A stretch of 64,000 nucleotides of DNA from Corynespora cassiicola (Eukaryota > Ascomycota > Dothideomycetes > Pleosporales > Corynesporascaceae): contig JAEUWY010000012.1 of NCBI GenBank assembly GCA_022059125.1, positions 2,232,001 through 2,296,000 on the forward strand, read 5' to 3'. The notes under the pieces were generated by a model that had not been told where the DNA came from, did not search any database, and saw only the letters and a list, made by a program, of their open reading frames with translations. The translations under genes were made by a program, and so were the position numbers. The first letter of the stretch is position 1, and each line of letters starts with the position of its first letter. Positions 33,341 through 44,604 of this stretch are shown in pieces.

Positions 33341-34225
33341 ATGCATACGACGAAGATGGCAGAACACGATCCAGGTAAGCGAGGATCTCGTCCAAGCAGC
33401 CTACATCCACTGCTCACCAAGCAGAACCACCGCCTGTCCCTCCAAAAGACTGGCCGCGAGGAGATACAGGTGCCTTGTCCTTACAAGTTTCTAAAACAAG
33501 GCCTTACCAACATCATCCAAGAGATTACAAATGCGCAGAAGCTCGCTGTTCCGGTCGAGGTCGCCAATTTCCCTCCAAAGATTACGGCCAAAGACATTAT
33601 CAAGCTCTTCCGTAGCTTTGAGATTCAACCCGACTTCGAGCTCCCAGAGCACGTCAACTTCAGTCGACCATTTCGTGTCACCATCCATGTCCTAGGTTTC
33701 CAAGAGGCTGAGCGCGCCGCTGCAGAGTTGAACGGCCAGCAGGTCATGGGAAGGACTATCAGTGTCCAACTCAAAGGCAGCTCCTACGAGGCGCGCGAGG
33801 CCGTCATCGACAAGCTTGCGGAGAGCATGAAGGTTGCTACCATCAGTACGCGTGACCCCTCAATCATTGACGCGACGCTAAGTAATACAGACACTACCCG
33901 CATCTTCATGCCCAGGCTAGCTTCTAAGCTATTGGAGGTTCGTGAGACGATCAAGGATGACATGTACATGGCTTTCCTTCAGGCCCGCGACCCAGTTACT
34001 GTCAACAGCGATCCTGAAGAGCATACGAACCCGATGGAGAACGTTGCCAAGTGGGAGCTCATCGCTGCCGATAGTTCGAGCGTGCACGATGGCAAGGGTA
34101 CAGATTTCAATGCACGTCTGGAGGCCATCAAGAAGTTGCAGGGTAGATTGGAGAACTTTGGCAACTTGTATCGCTTATGGGCCAATGAGGAACACTCCTG
34201 GAAGCTCGATTCAACGCTCGACTGA
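33341..34225 (+). CDS. RRM-fold domain protein, unknown role
   Basis: The product is 294 aa in a single exon from M-H-T-T-K-M-A-E. The frame is open further upstream, to 33062, but that part has no domain. A TATA-like word (TTTATAT, about 33290) lies about 50 bp before 33341, so the first ATG after it is chosen; the next ATG at 33356 is also possible. Residues about 71-147 read P-V-E-V-A-N-F-P-P-K-I-T-A-K-D-I-I-K-L-F through E-A-E-R-A-A-A-E-L-N-G-Q-Q-V-M-G-R-T-I-S-V-Q-L. This is a degenerate RNA-recognition motif with RNP2-like and RNP1-like strands but an unusual insertion in the middle. The rest is helical with many charged residues. There is no signal or membrane segment. It may bind RNA or act as a protein-interaction RRM; this is inference. 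A GTAAGC word near 33374 is not followed by a sensible acceptor, so no intron is called. Confidence 0.7.
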   Translation: MHTTKMAEHDPGKRGSRPSSLHPLLTKQNHRLSLQKTGREEIQVPCPYKFLKQGLTNIIQEITNAQKLAVPVEVANFPPKITAKDIIKLFRSFEIQPDFELPEHVNFSRPFRVTIHVLGFQEAERAAAELNGQQVMGRTISVQLKGSSYEAREAVIDKLAESMKVATISTRDPSIIDATLSNTDTTRIFMPRLASKLLEVRETIKDDMYMAFLQARDPVTVNSDPEEHTNPMENVAKWELIAADSSSVHDGKGTDFNARLEAIKKLQGRLENFGNLYRLWANEEHSWKLDSTLD

Positions 34226-35767
34226 GCGCCCATCGGCAACCTCGTATAATTCGCAGGATGGGATGGGACTCTTAGGCCACAGCATTTAATTAGCCTATCA
34301 TGGCAAATGACGTTAGGAATCAGATCAGTCTGTACGTCCCAAGAATGAGATGCGATATTTGCCACTCGGTAACCTCGAAGAAGCTGTGCGATTCGTGATG
34401 TCCGAGGCTTTTGAATCGTAAGTTTTGTTAGCTCTTACTCATGCCAAGGTGGTTGTGACAGGCTGTACTGGAGCCAGCAATTGACGCATCTTTTCTCAAC
34501 GTTGACATTAAACCTTAATGAACTTTCCTGTATCAGCTTTCATGGTACTCTGGGCTAACCTCGTAAAGTCATGATGTCGGGCTAAAGAGAGTGGAGCATC
34601 TCAGCTATGCTGACATGTGCGCAGCTCCTGGGCTTTGTACTGCGATATACGCATCATCGGCTGGATGCTTCCACCATCGAAAATTCAAGCAACCAGAAGG
34701 ATCCCGTCAGCTCACATGCGCGCCACGTCTGCAACGTACCTAGGCATGTTCAATTCCCACATATTTTGATGGAAATTAATGTGTTGGGTAAGTTGCATGA
34801 GCTGGTGCCCTTTATTACCTAGGAACTTCTTGTATACGTTGTTGGCGATGCTCTGCATCCCCTTTAAATGTATCAAAGCGCTTTGCTATCAATGAGACAT
34901 AAACTCCTTGTTGGTGATGAGCCAGGCTCAGTGCGGCCAGACAAGATAATTAGACAGGTGCAGGGTATGGCATAGAAGTCCCCGCACGCGCGATCTCGGA
35001 AACTCTTCATCTATTCCGGAAATCGCACACTTTCCTGTCTCCGCCCCAAGACACATTCACCGATGGCGACTCAAACTTTCTCAAGGCCATTTCGGATGAG
35101 CATCACACCGAACATGACGACAGCTCAGCATTCAGCGTTGGCGCCCAGGTCATCAGCCCCAGTGTACTAGTGACAAGCCCATGGGCGAGACCCGCGATGA
35201 TTAGGGGGCACTGGGGCGGAACATGGGCGGAATCAAACCCACTATGGTTCGTTAAATCCGAGCACCTGGCGTTCGTGTCTGCGAGAGGCATGGCAGCCGG
35301 GTATTCCTCGGGCTTTCGCATACCTTCGCCCCCATGATCGACTTCAGTCGGGGTGGGGATGCTTGACCAGGTTCGTAAAGCCGAGCGTGGAATATTGCGC
35401 ATTCGGTCTAAAGCCCAAAATAATGCGGGGACGAGACTGTCGCCATACCTATATGGTCTGGGTTACTTATAGTCGGCAGGTCCGATTGGAAGCCGGTAGC
35501 AGCTCCGGCCACGCGGGAGGCCACCACACGTGAGCGGAATCACTGTCATCTATTCCGTTGGGCAACCTCACCGTCCGGTTCCAGTCTATCATTTCCGCGA
35601 ACAAGATCAAGGTGTAGTTTAGAAACGAGCATTGTATAAAAGCAATCGTCATTGGTTGAACCAATTATTAGACTAACTAAAAGTGTAAGAATAAGAGTGA
35701 GTGTTTGGAGCATTTCCTAGCGTGACATCCAATGAGGGAGGTTTGCTTGCTTGCGAGCTGAGAACAT
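34226..35767. other. 1.5-kb gene-free region between convergent genes
   Basis: Separates the plus-strand RRM gene and the minus-strand transporter, which converge. Short frames only, none above 100 codons and none with motifs. Confidence 0.5.
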
Positions 35768-37393
35768 TCAGTCGATTTGCTCGACAGTCTGGGTGCCACG
35801 CTTTTCCTCAAGATGGCTCTCGAGCTTCCCTCCGTGAATCTCCTGGGGCCCGTCGAAGATCGCTGCAATTTCCTCCAAACTTGGCCCTTTGGTCTCCGGG
35901 AATGTCCACCAAACCACGACAAACTCTACAAATACCCATGCCACGAAGATACAGTACAGTTTCCAGCCCATAGCCTCAAGGCCAACAGGAATAGCGAATG
36001 TGGAAAAGAGGATGAACCCCAAATTCCAGAACTGAAACACGGCCATTCCACGGAGGCGTAGGTTGTATGGCACAATTTCGGTGATGTAAAGACCGAGATT
36101 GGGGTTCAGACCGAGGTTGTACGCAGGAGAGAAGAGGTAGATGAACGCCACGACTGCGATACCAGCAGATCTGCTGCCGTTCTCGGCGAAGACGGCGCTT
36201 CCGGCAGTGATCGCCACCAGGCAGATGAACACACAAATAAGGGCTCCCAGGAAAAGTACGCGGCGACCGACCTTAGCTGGGAGTGTGGCAAAGTACAACG
36301 CGGAGAACCAAGACAACATCTGGGACGTCGCGTTGATCAGAGTCTGCTGCAGGCTCGTAGTGAGTCCGACTTGGGCGAGAATTGGCGAGAGGTAATAGGA
36401 GATGAAGGCGTTTCCGGACATTTGACTGATGCAAGCGCACCAAGTCAACAAGAAAGCTCGCTTCCGGTTTCCTGGAGTCTTCATAAATTCCCAGTACTTC
36501 TGGAGGATGTTGTCGCCGTCGTTGGCCTTGTCAATCGCAACCGCCTCTCGAATCTCGTTGTATTCGAATTGTACAAGGGGATCGTTCTCATTTCCTTCCG
36601 CGTGGTACTTGCTTAGCATCTGGAGGGCTTCTTCATCCCGGCCTCGTGAGATAAGCCATCTAGGGCTCTCTGGAACGAAGAAGATGCCCAGAAGCTGGAT
36701 GACAGAAGGTGCACCTTGCAAGAGCGAAGGGATTCTCCAAGACCAGGTGCTGTCGATTCTGAAGCTTCCAAAAGTCGTCCAAGCAGCGCAAATAGAACCC
36801 AAGGCGTATGAGGTCATGAAGAGTGCGGTCGCTGTCGCTCGATGTCTTGGATGCGCAATTTCAGCGATGAGGGGACCACCCGCAGCCTGAATCAAAACAG
36901 CGCCAGCGCCAATGATGCCGCGAGACACAACAAACATGGCCAAGTTTTGAGCAGCACCTTGGAGTGTAGCACCGATGATGCAAACAATGGCACCAACCGC
37001 GATACCCCAGCGACGTCCCAGATAGTCGTTGAGTGTAGAGATGAATGGGACCGCGACCAGACCGCCGATAGGATAGGCGCCGTTGAAGAGACCTAGGGTT
37101 GCACCACGAGGCTCTCCAAAGTACGAGCGCCAGCCTTCGACGGCCTGGAGACCGTTCATCATGGATCCGTCAAATCTAGATTGTCATGTCAGATGGATTT
37201 CAGTAAACTCGAAGAGTCGTCGCACTTCCACTTACCCTAGAGTAAAGATGGAAAGCAGCGGAAAGAACAAGAGGAAGTTCATCGTTCGAAGATTCTTGTG
37301 TTGCAACCATTTTGAAGGATCAATGGTGCCCTCGGGCATGATATTCGTCTCGGCCTCGCGCACATCTTCATTGTTCACCGCCGGAGGCTTCAT
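35768..37393 (-). CDS. MFS sugar porter (hexose/lactose-permease type)
   Basis: The product is 521 aa from exons 37393-37236 and 37175-35768, with a 60-bp intron (GTAAGT, CTGACAT branch region, TAG); 1566 bp. Splicing gives L-S-I-F-T-L-G-F-D-G-S-M-M-N-G, the expected end of the first membrane helix with the conserved G-x-D. Sugar-porter signatures are N-D-Y-L-G-R-R-W-G between helices 2 and 3, P-E-S-P-R-W-L-I after helix 6, and F-P-E-T-K-G-P-S-L-E-E-I at the end of helix 12. Around twelve hydrophobic helices can be traced. It sits in the plasma membrane and should import a sugar by proton symport. It is divergently transcribed from the GH78 gene, with about 1.06 kb between starts, suggesting rhamnose or a rhamnose-containing oligosaccharide as cargo; this is inference from context only. 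Confidence 0.9.
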
Positions 37394-38451
37394 ATTGGAA
37401 GTTGACTCGGTTTAAAGAGAACAAGGGCGATGAAAAGATGGAGAAGGTTGAAGGCTGGGGGATCTGCTGTGGGGACCCCGACTTCTTAACTATTCAGGAG
37501 AACGCCCTGATCAAGCTTACCTCGTGGTAATTACCGCCGATGTCCAGACTGCTGTCCTTTTGCCATGGCCCGAGGTTTTGCCAGCTAGTGAATGTATGAT
37601 AGTCGTTCCAGAACGGATGCTGCCGCTTTTAGGCTGGTGCTTCCTGGGGACGCTTGACATTTGCAGGTACCTTGCTTCGTCAATTTCCGCTGAAATTTGC
37701 TCTTGATTCCTCCCACCGATATCCAGCTAACCATCTCACCATCCACAACCTCTTTTTATTTTCAAATGGAAGCTACGTGTAGGCTTTCAAATATTATACA
37801 AAGAGTATGAAAGACACATTTCATAAAACCGGCGACACGGAACGTCTCGGCCCATCGCACGTGTCGGGTGGCTGATTCATGGGATTCGTCGACTAGCTAC
37901 GCCCTGGAAATCAGACGAAGCATCCTGAATGGTCACGCGGAGATGGCACGATAACCACGGCCCCGTACCCCGCATATTTACAGGCCGCGCCTAGATACTC
38001 GCCTAACCTCCTGGTTCCTGGGCCACGAGCAGCAACAGGTTTTCTTGATCCTGCATGTCTTTGGTCGATCAGTCAACACATTCCAAGCCCACAGCCACCA
38101 CCCTGGCTATACTTCGGGTCAATCGCGACCGGACTAGCTCGGGTTAGCTCTCGTCCGTTTTAACTCCCCACCGTTCGCATAGTCAATCCGCGGGCCAGAG
38201 AGCCTGAGAAGCCTATACAAACAAGATAACTCTGGCCCCATAGCCGTCAGGCCGGACCACTTTCGGCACATCCACTCGGGTTTCTTGTGGCCATGAGAGT
38301 CTCGACCTCTTCCATTACTTAAACTTTGCCTCCATTGCATGACGAGCTGGCTTTTTCATCCTCGGCTTCTGTTTAGTTTGCCAAAGCACATTCTCTCTAC
38401 TCCGATTTGTCGTTTGTATTGTCTGATTGGGCCGTATTGACAATTGACAAA
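37394..38451. promoter_or_regulatory. shared divergent promoter region, transporter and GH78
   Basis: 1058 bp lie between two outward-facing start codons, so both promoters should be here. Two SYGGRG words fitting the fungal carbon-catabolite repressor CreA/CRE1 consensus stand close together near the transporter start. I did not find a confident activator site for rhamnose or pectin regulators. Confidence 0.5.
37455..37474. promoter_or_regulatory. possible paired CreA/CRE1 sites
   Basis: CTGGGG at 37455-37460 and GTGGGG at 37469-37474, 14 bp apart, about 60-80 bp upstream of the transporter ATG. Both fit SYGGRG. Closely spaced pairs are the form usually needed for carbon catabolite repression. 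The motif is short, so chance occurrence is possible. Confidence 0.4.
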
Positions 38452-40950
38452 ATGTCCATTGATTGGGAAACCGCCTGGATATGGCATCCAGACTGGACTG
38501 AGAAGCCAGATTCACCTTCGGCAGGTGCCTTTGTGCACTTTCGCAAGTCTGTCGATCTGGATCAGGTACCCACTGGTCCCATCAATATATCCATTACTGC
38601 CGATACAAGATACAAGCTCTACATTAACTCACGGTTCATTCATGCCGGCCCTGTCAAAGGAGACCAGCAGGCATGGTTCTATGACGTTCTCAATATCCAA
38701 CCTCATCTTCGTGTCGGGAGGAACAGCATCGTAGTTCATGTGCTTCGGTTTTACCATGGATCACAGCTTGCCACAAGCTTTCCACGAACCTCTTACCCAG
38801 GACTTTACATCAAGAATGTACCGACAGCGGACGATCAACAACAGAACCCAGCATTGGGGACGGATGGCAGCTGGGAAGCAGCCATAGACCCTTGTAGAGT
38901 CTTACCCGCTTCTGGAAACTTTGACTTTTTTCTTCAGATATTTGAGAAAGTAGACCAGCGAGAGAGCCACAAGTTGCAGTGGGTCCCAGCCAAACCATAC
39001 AAGTTCATGACCAGCTACGGTCTCGCTGCGCCCTGGAATCTTCGACCGCGAATGATACCTTTCCAGAAGCTAGAACCTGTTCCGATCACATCCTTGAATA
39101 ATATCGGAAGCTCACAGCCTCGCGAGGCATGGGAACAATGCATTAATAAGAGCGGACAAGCCACAGAGGGTGTTGTACTCCCCAGGAGCACAATTCACCA
39201 TATCGAAATTGGAGTGGACTCTCACACGACAGCATATGTAAAGATTCGGTTTGCGCGACCTTCGACAGAAGGAAGCTCACTCGATGTCACCTGGTCTGAA
39301 GGATATGAGGATACACCTATCAAACTTCCCTTTGAAAGACAGAAGGGGGACAGAGCAGACACGAGCAAATTCATCGTTGGACCCAAGGACTGGTACACAT
39401 TCGCGGGAAAACAACAAAGGGCATACCTTCTGGAACATGACGAAGCAGAGAAAGATGAAGAAATATTTGCCCCGTTCCATTTCCGAACCTTCCGTTACTT
39501 CGCATTGGATATCAAGGTCGCTGAAGACTCCGACTTGGTCCTCAAAAGCATCGAGATTACCAAGACCAATTACCCCCTCCAGGTGTCGGCAGGATTCAAC
39601 AACGTCAGTACCGTGGCAGGAGACTCGACTTGGTTTCCCAAGCTATGGGATGTTAGTCTGCGCACCTTGGAGAACTGCATACACGATTGCTACGAAGACT
39701 GTCCTTTCTTCGAACAACTCCAATACGCCATGGACACTCGAAGTTCTTCTCTATTTACCTACTTCGTATCCCGAGACGACCGTCTTCCCCGTCAAGCCAT
39801 CGTCCAGCTATACAATTCCTTCCAGCCAGCCTTGGGCCTTACTGCAAGCCGCGCCCCATCCCACCATCTCCAAATCATCTCTCACTTCTCGCTGTTTTGG
39901 GCATGCATGGTGACAGATCACTACGAACACTTTGCGGACGCGAGCTTTGCGTCACAGTTCCTGCCAGTCATCGATGCGGTCTTGGACACCTTCGATCGCC
40001 GACGCGACCCGGAAACAGGACTGATCCGCGTCTCAGAGAGTGCCATCGACTGGAACTTTGTCGACTGGAGCGATGCCTATAAACCCTTTGGTATTCCTCC
40101 CGCTGCCAAGGATACAGGCTTCATCACATATAGCAGCCAACTGTATGCGTATACCTTGCAGAGGTTGAGCCTGCTGCAGTACTGCCTTGGAAAGCCAGCA
40201 CGGGCGATCGAATACGAGCGCCGCGCTGAGCTCGTGGTACAAGCTGTGAGAGATCACTGCTATGATGGAACTTACTTTACCGACGGCCTTGCCAAATTGG
40301 CCAAACCGAGCCATTACAGCGAGCACAGTCAAGTCTGGGCGGTGCTATGTGGGGCTGTCGCTGGTAAAGACGCAAGTGAGCTTTTGAGCCGGTCGCTTCC
40401 CGCCCAAGATAGCCAAACTCAAGGCCATGAGCTCACCAAGGTGTCAATTGCACAGGCCTTTTACAGCTTGCGTGCCTTGTCAGCGGTGGGTGGGGATATG
40501 TATGACGCACACTTTGACGCTTTTTGGCAGCCATGGAGGGACCAGATCACGAAGCTCAATTTGACGACATGGGTAGAGGACTACGTTACTGGGCGCTCCG
40601 ATTGCCATGCCTGGGGTAGTTTGCCTCTTTATGAATACACTGCCGAGGTTGCGGGTCTGAAGCCTTCCATGACTGGTGGCGAAAGAGCACTTACATTCAA
40701 ACCTCGAGTAGGCCTCTTTAAGACCTTTGACGGAAAGGTTCCAGTTGCTGGTTCAGTTGACAGGCCGGTCATTGCTCGTGTTCAATGGCAGCATAATGGA
40801 AAGGTAGCCAACCTTTCCATCTCTTGGGAAGGCGCTAGGGACGTTGGAAAGAATGACAATATAATCCCAGTCCGCGTCACTCTGCCGGACGGAAAGCAGG
40901 AAATACTCCAGCTGTTTGAAGATAAGCAATGGCAAGTGAGCTTAGTTTAA
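38452..40950 (+). CDS. alpha-L-rhamnosidase-like glycoside hydrolase (GH78 type)
   Basis: The product is 832 aa in a single exon, from M-S-I-D-W-E-T-A-W-I-W-H-P-D. The N-terminal beta-sandwich part (about 1-130) includes A-F-V-H-F-R-K and the strand words R-Y-K-L-Y-I-N and G-R-N-S-I-V-V-H-V-L, as in the first domains of GH78 enzymes. A second sandwich spans about 260-380. The six-hairpin (alpha/alpha)6 barrel begins with D-C-P-F-F-E-Q-L-Q-Y-A-M-D-T-R (about 415-429), which carries the acidic residues at the active-site entrance of the family. It runs through D-W-N-F-V-D-W, H-S-Q-V-W-A-V-L and S-D-C-H-A-W-G-S-L-P-L-Y-E, ending in a C-terminal sandwich. There is no signal peptide, so it is probably intracellular and would act on imported rhamnosides, which fits the divergent sugar porter. 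Exact substrate is unproven; some relatives act on other glycosides. Confidence 0.88.
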   Translation: MSIDWETAWIWHPDWTEKPDSPSAGAFVHFRKSVDLDQVPTGPINISITADTRYKLYINSRFIHAGPVKGDQQAWFYDVLNIQPHLRVGRNSIVVHVLRFYHGSQLATSFPRTSYPGLYIKNVPTADDQQQNPALGTDGSWEAAIDPCRVLPASGNFDFFLQIFEKVDQRESHKLQWVPAKPYKFMTSYGLAAPWNLRPRMIPFQKLEPVPITSLNNIGSSQPREAWEQCINKSGQATEGVVLPRSTIHHIEIGVDSHTTAYVKIRFARPSTEGSSLDVTWSEGYEDTPIKLPFERQKGDRADTSKFIVGPKDWYTFAGKQQRAYLLEHDEAEKDEEIFAPFHFRTFRYFALDIKVAEDSDLVLKSIEITKTNYPLQVSAGFNNVSTVAGDSTWFPKLWDVSLRTLENCIHDCYEDCPFFEQLQYAMDTRSSSLFTYFVSRDDRLPRQAIVQLYNSFQPALGLTASRAPSHHLQIISHFSLFWACMVTDHYEHFADASFASQFLPVIDAVLDTFDRRRDPETGLIRVSESAIDWNFVDWSDAYKPFGIPPAAKDTGFITYSSQLYAYTLQRLSLLQYCLGKPARAIEYERRAELVVQAVRDHCYDGTYFTDGLAKLAKPSHYSEHSQVWAVLCGAVAGKDASELLSRSLPAQDSQTQGHELTKVSIAQAFYSLRALSAVGGDMYDAHFDAFWQPWRDQITKLNLTTWVEDYVTGRSDCHAWGSLPLYEYTAEVAGLKPSMTGGERALTFKPRVGLFKTFDGKVPVAGSVDRPVIARVQWQHNGKVANLSISWEGARDVGKNDNIIPVRVTLPDGKQEILQLFEDKQWQVSLV

Positions 40951-42085
40951 GCCGATGCCGATACTATGTACATGGTTGGAGGCGATTGAAAGTAGACACA
41001 GATTCACCTCCGAGGAAGCGCACACAATGCCAGATCCATTCGTTTTCTCGAGACCATACAATGGCAATCGTGAACAGATAGTCCATCATGCAAGATAACG
41101 AGTCCCAGGTCAAGAAGCAACGCGCGTATCCCAGCATGTCTTGGTAACCAGGATCCAGGCCACATGCATATGGAGCAAACCAAGCGCGGCATGAAACAGA
41201 GCAATCTCTCTGGTGATGATTCATCATGCCTTAGTCCATGTACCCAGCGCAACCAATCTCTCCAATGGACCGCTGGAACGACAGAGTTGACATTCTCGTC
41301 GCGAAATCACATCAAACGTACGATTCTCAATGATCGATATAGCGGCAGTGTTGATCCGATCGTATTCGCGCCGCAAATTCTCCGACGGACCAGACACCTG
41401 TCAAAGAGTGTGCCGCCGGCCCGAATCCATCATGCAACCACCCTGCCAAGACTGAAAATCGATACAGATCCATGATCATTTTTTATGATGTGCGTCCCCT
41501 ATCTCTAATAATAGGAAGAAAAGAAGTGGGCAACCTGGCATTTCGGATCACAGCGCAGCAGGTCGCTCATGAGCATCAATGCAGAGGCGTGAAGCGCAAG
41601 TCGAGTCTCACGACCATAGGAACCAGAATCTGGAAAAAAAAATCAAAATGCAGTGTATTAGACTTTACAGAACCAAAGTCCTCCTGCGGATATCGCGTAA
41701 ACAGCCAGCATGCTATGCCTCATTCTATGTCCAAAAAGCCCTAGACTATAGACGTTTAGAAATGCTCGAGTTTGTATTTCTCCCAAATCCCTCTCCCGCG
41801 CAACACCGCGCCAAAGATCACCTAGATCCGTTTCCCTCGGCAGTCCCGTCGTATATCCAAAACGTCAAAGGCCCAGTTTGTGGTTGTGAACTACAAGGAC
41901 AGAAGACCAAAAAAAGAGAGATTCCAGAAAGCGCAAAAACAGGGCGGGGAAGCTTTGCGGGTTACCCAAGGATGCCAAAATATAACGCCATGCGTAACGT
42001 GCAGTGCAGTGCAGTAGACAAGACCAGCAACGCCTTTTCCGCACACCTTTGCTCAACTTTGCAACACCGCGACTTTCATGCCGTC
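40951..42085. other. 1.1-kb gene-free region between convergent genes
   Basis: The GH78 and glycosyltransferase genes converge here. Frames are short or are extensions of the antisense reading of the glycosyltransferase gene. Nothing recognised. Confidence 0.5.
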
Positions 42086-43531
42086 TCATCGTACAACAGG
42101 CGTCAACCAGGTAGCCTCCATGCATGCGTCATTAGTATTAATGTCTTCCTCGACCTTGAATCCCAGCTCGGCCAGCTTTCCAGTGTCCCAGCCGCTGATG
42201 AATTCACCCTGGCCGCCGTTCTGGGGGTCCACTGCGTTTCCGAGCTTGATGTGGTTTGCGAAACGGCACACGGTCTGCGAGTACGACCATTGCATGCAAT
42301 TGGGGTCGGCGCGGCATTCGGAGCCGCAGGAATCGGCGTTGCGGTGTGCGGGGCGGTCGTTGGGGACGGGGGCCTCGGACAAGTTGTCCCAGAACTCGCG
42401 GCGGTCGCTCTCGCGGAGGTGCGAATGGGTGTAAGCCAGGAAGGTCGAGTACGTGAAGGGTTTCTGGCAGCGTCGTTAGCAAGAGAGATGATCAGTGCGG
42501 GGTGGCAAACCTACTTGGTTGTAAGGTCGCGTTCGTTCCCACTTCCAAATGTCCTCCATTTGTTCGGGCGAAATGCGATGGAGCGAAAGCAATGGTACAC
42601 ACCACCTGTCGCGGTCAACCACCACCTTCTTCAACTCATCTCCAGAGAACGTCGGGTAGAGCGCCTCCAACTTTACGCCGGTGGCGTTGTGAATGGCGTA
42701 TCCAAGGACGGCATCACCGCAGCAGTCCTCCTTGGCCCAGTCTTCGTAGCGGACGCTCAGGCGGGAGTCGATCGCGGCATCGGCTGCCGTCTTCGGAGGA
42801 ATCAAGCGCTTCATCAAGCCCTGAGAAATGACAAAGCCGGCGCCTCCGTATGCAAAATAGCGGTCATTGGAGCCGGCGACGGGCGAGCCCAGATAATGCG
42901 GCTCGTTGAAGTCAAGTTGATCCAAGAGGCGGAACAGAGTGTCCCAGAAAAAGTATACGTCCGACTCGAGGAAGACGAACCACTTCGCCTTGGGGTTCGT
43001 CAGGTATGCCTTATCCACCATGGGCAGAAACTTGAATCTGTCCAGTCTCCATCCTTCGCGCGAGTAGTTGACAGTCTCGCCCTCTGCGTGTTGCTTCTTG
43101 TGTTCGGCGTAAGCCTGAAAGTCGGTGTTGTTGATGGCGTACGATGGCGGCAATTCGGCGAGAATATCGATGATTTGATGATCACCAACCTTCTCCGCGT
43201 GGTCGGAAACGATGATGAGATTCTCGATGCAGGATGTGACGGTGGAAAGATGAGCCTTGTTCTTGGGGGTGTCGCCAGCGCCCGTCTTCAGGACAACCTG
43301 GATGTCCTCGAGCAGGTGTTTCGGGAAGTTCTCGCAGTAGTCGGGGTCGCCTCTACTCGATCGCAGGGGCGGGAAGAAGCTCCTCGTCTTCTTCTGATAG
43401 TAGGGACCGTGGCCTGCCTCTGGTTCGGGGCGCGATCGCGAGAGGGTCAGGGCGAAGAAGAAAAGGAGGAGGCCGGGCAGCAGAAATCTCCACGGCCGCC
43501 TCGTGAGCCGCAACGGTAAAGCCTTGAGCAT
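42086..43531 (-). CDS. Golgi-type glycosyltransferase (GT31/Fringe-like) with PAN/Apple tail
   Basis: The product is 464 aa from exons 43531-42515 and 42463-42086; the 51-bp intron (GTAGGT...CAG) lies exactly between codons. A single signal anchor near the N-terminus (F-L-L-P-G-L-L-L-F-F-F-A-L-T-L) after basic residues indicates a type II Golgi membrane protein. The catalytic region has C-I-E-N-L-I-I-V-S-D-H, D-R-F-K-F-L-P-M-V, the metal-binding F-L-E-S-D-V-Y-F, H-Y-L-G-S-P-V and F-A-Y-G-G-A-G-F-V-I-S, then E-D-W-A-K-E-D-C-C-G-D-A-V-L-G. This matches fungal beta-1,3-galactosyltransferase/Fringe relatives. The second exon contains a Cys-patterned PAN/Apple-like module (S-C-G-S-E-C, N-C-M-Q-W-S-Y, V-C-R-F), a carbohydrate- or protein-binding add-on seen in fungal members. 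The acceptor substrate is unknown. Confidence 0.85.
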
Positions 43532-44604
43532 GTCGACCAGTTGGGACGCAGGCGGGCGTCCGAACTAATACAAGACGCGCTAGAAAAAGATGGGAGAGTT
43601 GAGGTTGCGAAACTTATGGCCGAGGGGTTGACATAGCCGGTGTCAAACTGCTCCCTGAAAGTGCTTGGGACGGCGAGGATCCGCCTGAAACGCGCTGCCT
43701 GCTGACAGCACTGAGCCTATGGCCTGTGGGGCCGTGCCCACCTTGCTATAGGGGGTTGCGCTTGATGGCGCCTACTTTTGCCCGATGTGCGCCGCCGCGC
43801 TTGCGTCGACGAATGTGCGTCAACGCTGGCCAACTAGCTCTACTGGGGTGGCTCGTAGGCGAGCTGCTGCAAACCCCAACACAATAGGAGGACGTCGAGA
43901 TAACGAGTTCAGAACAAGATGCGATGGATTTGCGAAGACAACTGGCCGCGAAGAAATGGGATGAAAGGGGCGCCACCTCGCCGGGAAGACCACGCGTTGT
44001 GCAATCTTGGCGCCTTAGCGCCCGCGAGGGATCCACGGGCAGGCGACATGAGCTCGGTTGAATCGCCAGATGAGATGAACATGTAGAAGTGTTGGTGTAA
44101 GGCGAATGTAAAGATGAACGAGGGGGAGTGAGGTTGGATTTGAGTTGCGCTGGGGGTGCTTGATATGTCTTTTTACGGAAAGTATGGATCTTGCTGCGGA
44201 ATACGGGTGGGCTAGCACAAGCAAGTCAACGTCGGCATTATACAGCGCATTGTGCGGAAACCGAAGATCAGTGCATAGAAGGAACACCACATAGCAAACT
44301 AAGAAAGCTTATAGTGAACGTTGGATCTGATGAATCCAACCCTAGTTTGAGTCCATGCGCCGAGCCTACTGTGCGAGCCGTCTCTGCCGAAACGGCATCG
44401 AATGCCGATGCAAATGCTTGTCGTACAAGATGATTTTGAGTGCATTTTCGTGGACCTTGATATATTTTTGGGATTCATTAACATTATTCGTGATCTGTTA
44501 TCTAAATAGGTTGATGTAACATTAACTTTCTGCCAATCCAGGCCTCCTTTCTTAACTATTACATATCACTCCTTCCATAGTTATCACTGGATAGTACTCC
44601 AGTC
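43532..44604. other. 1.07-kb gene-free region
   Basis: Lies upstream of the glycosyltransferase gene and downstream of the orphan 473-aa gene, both minus strand. Short frames only. It should hold the glycosyltransferase promoter next to 43531. Confidence 0.45.

Noticed and set aside
41579..43519. 646-codon plus-strand frame across the glycosyltransferase
   Set aside because: It is the complement of the real gene and runs through its intron. The minus strand shows the DxD-type motif, membrane anchor and Cys module.
35768..43531. A full secondary-metabolite cluster
   Set aside because: No polyketide synthase, peptide synthetase, terpene synthase or P450 is present; the genes here are sugar-related.
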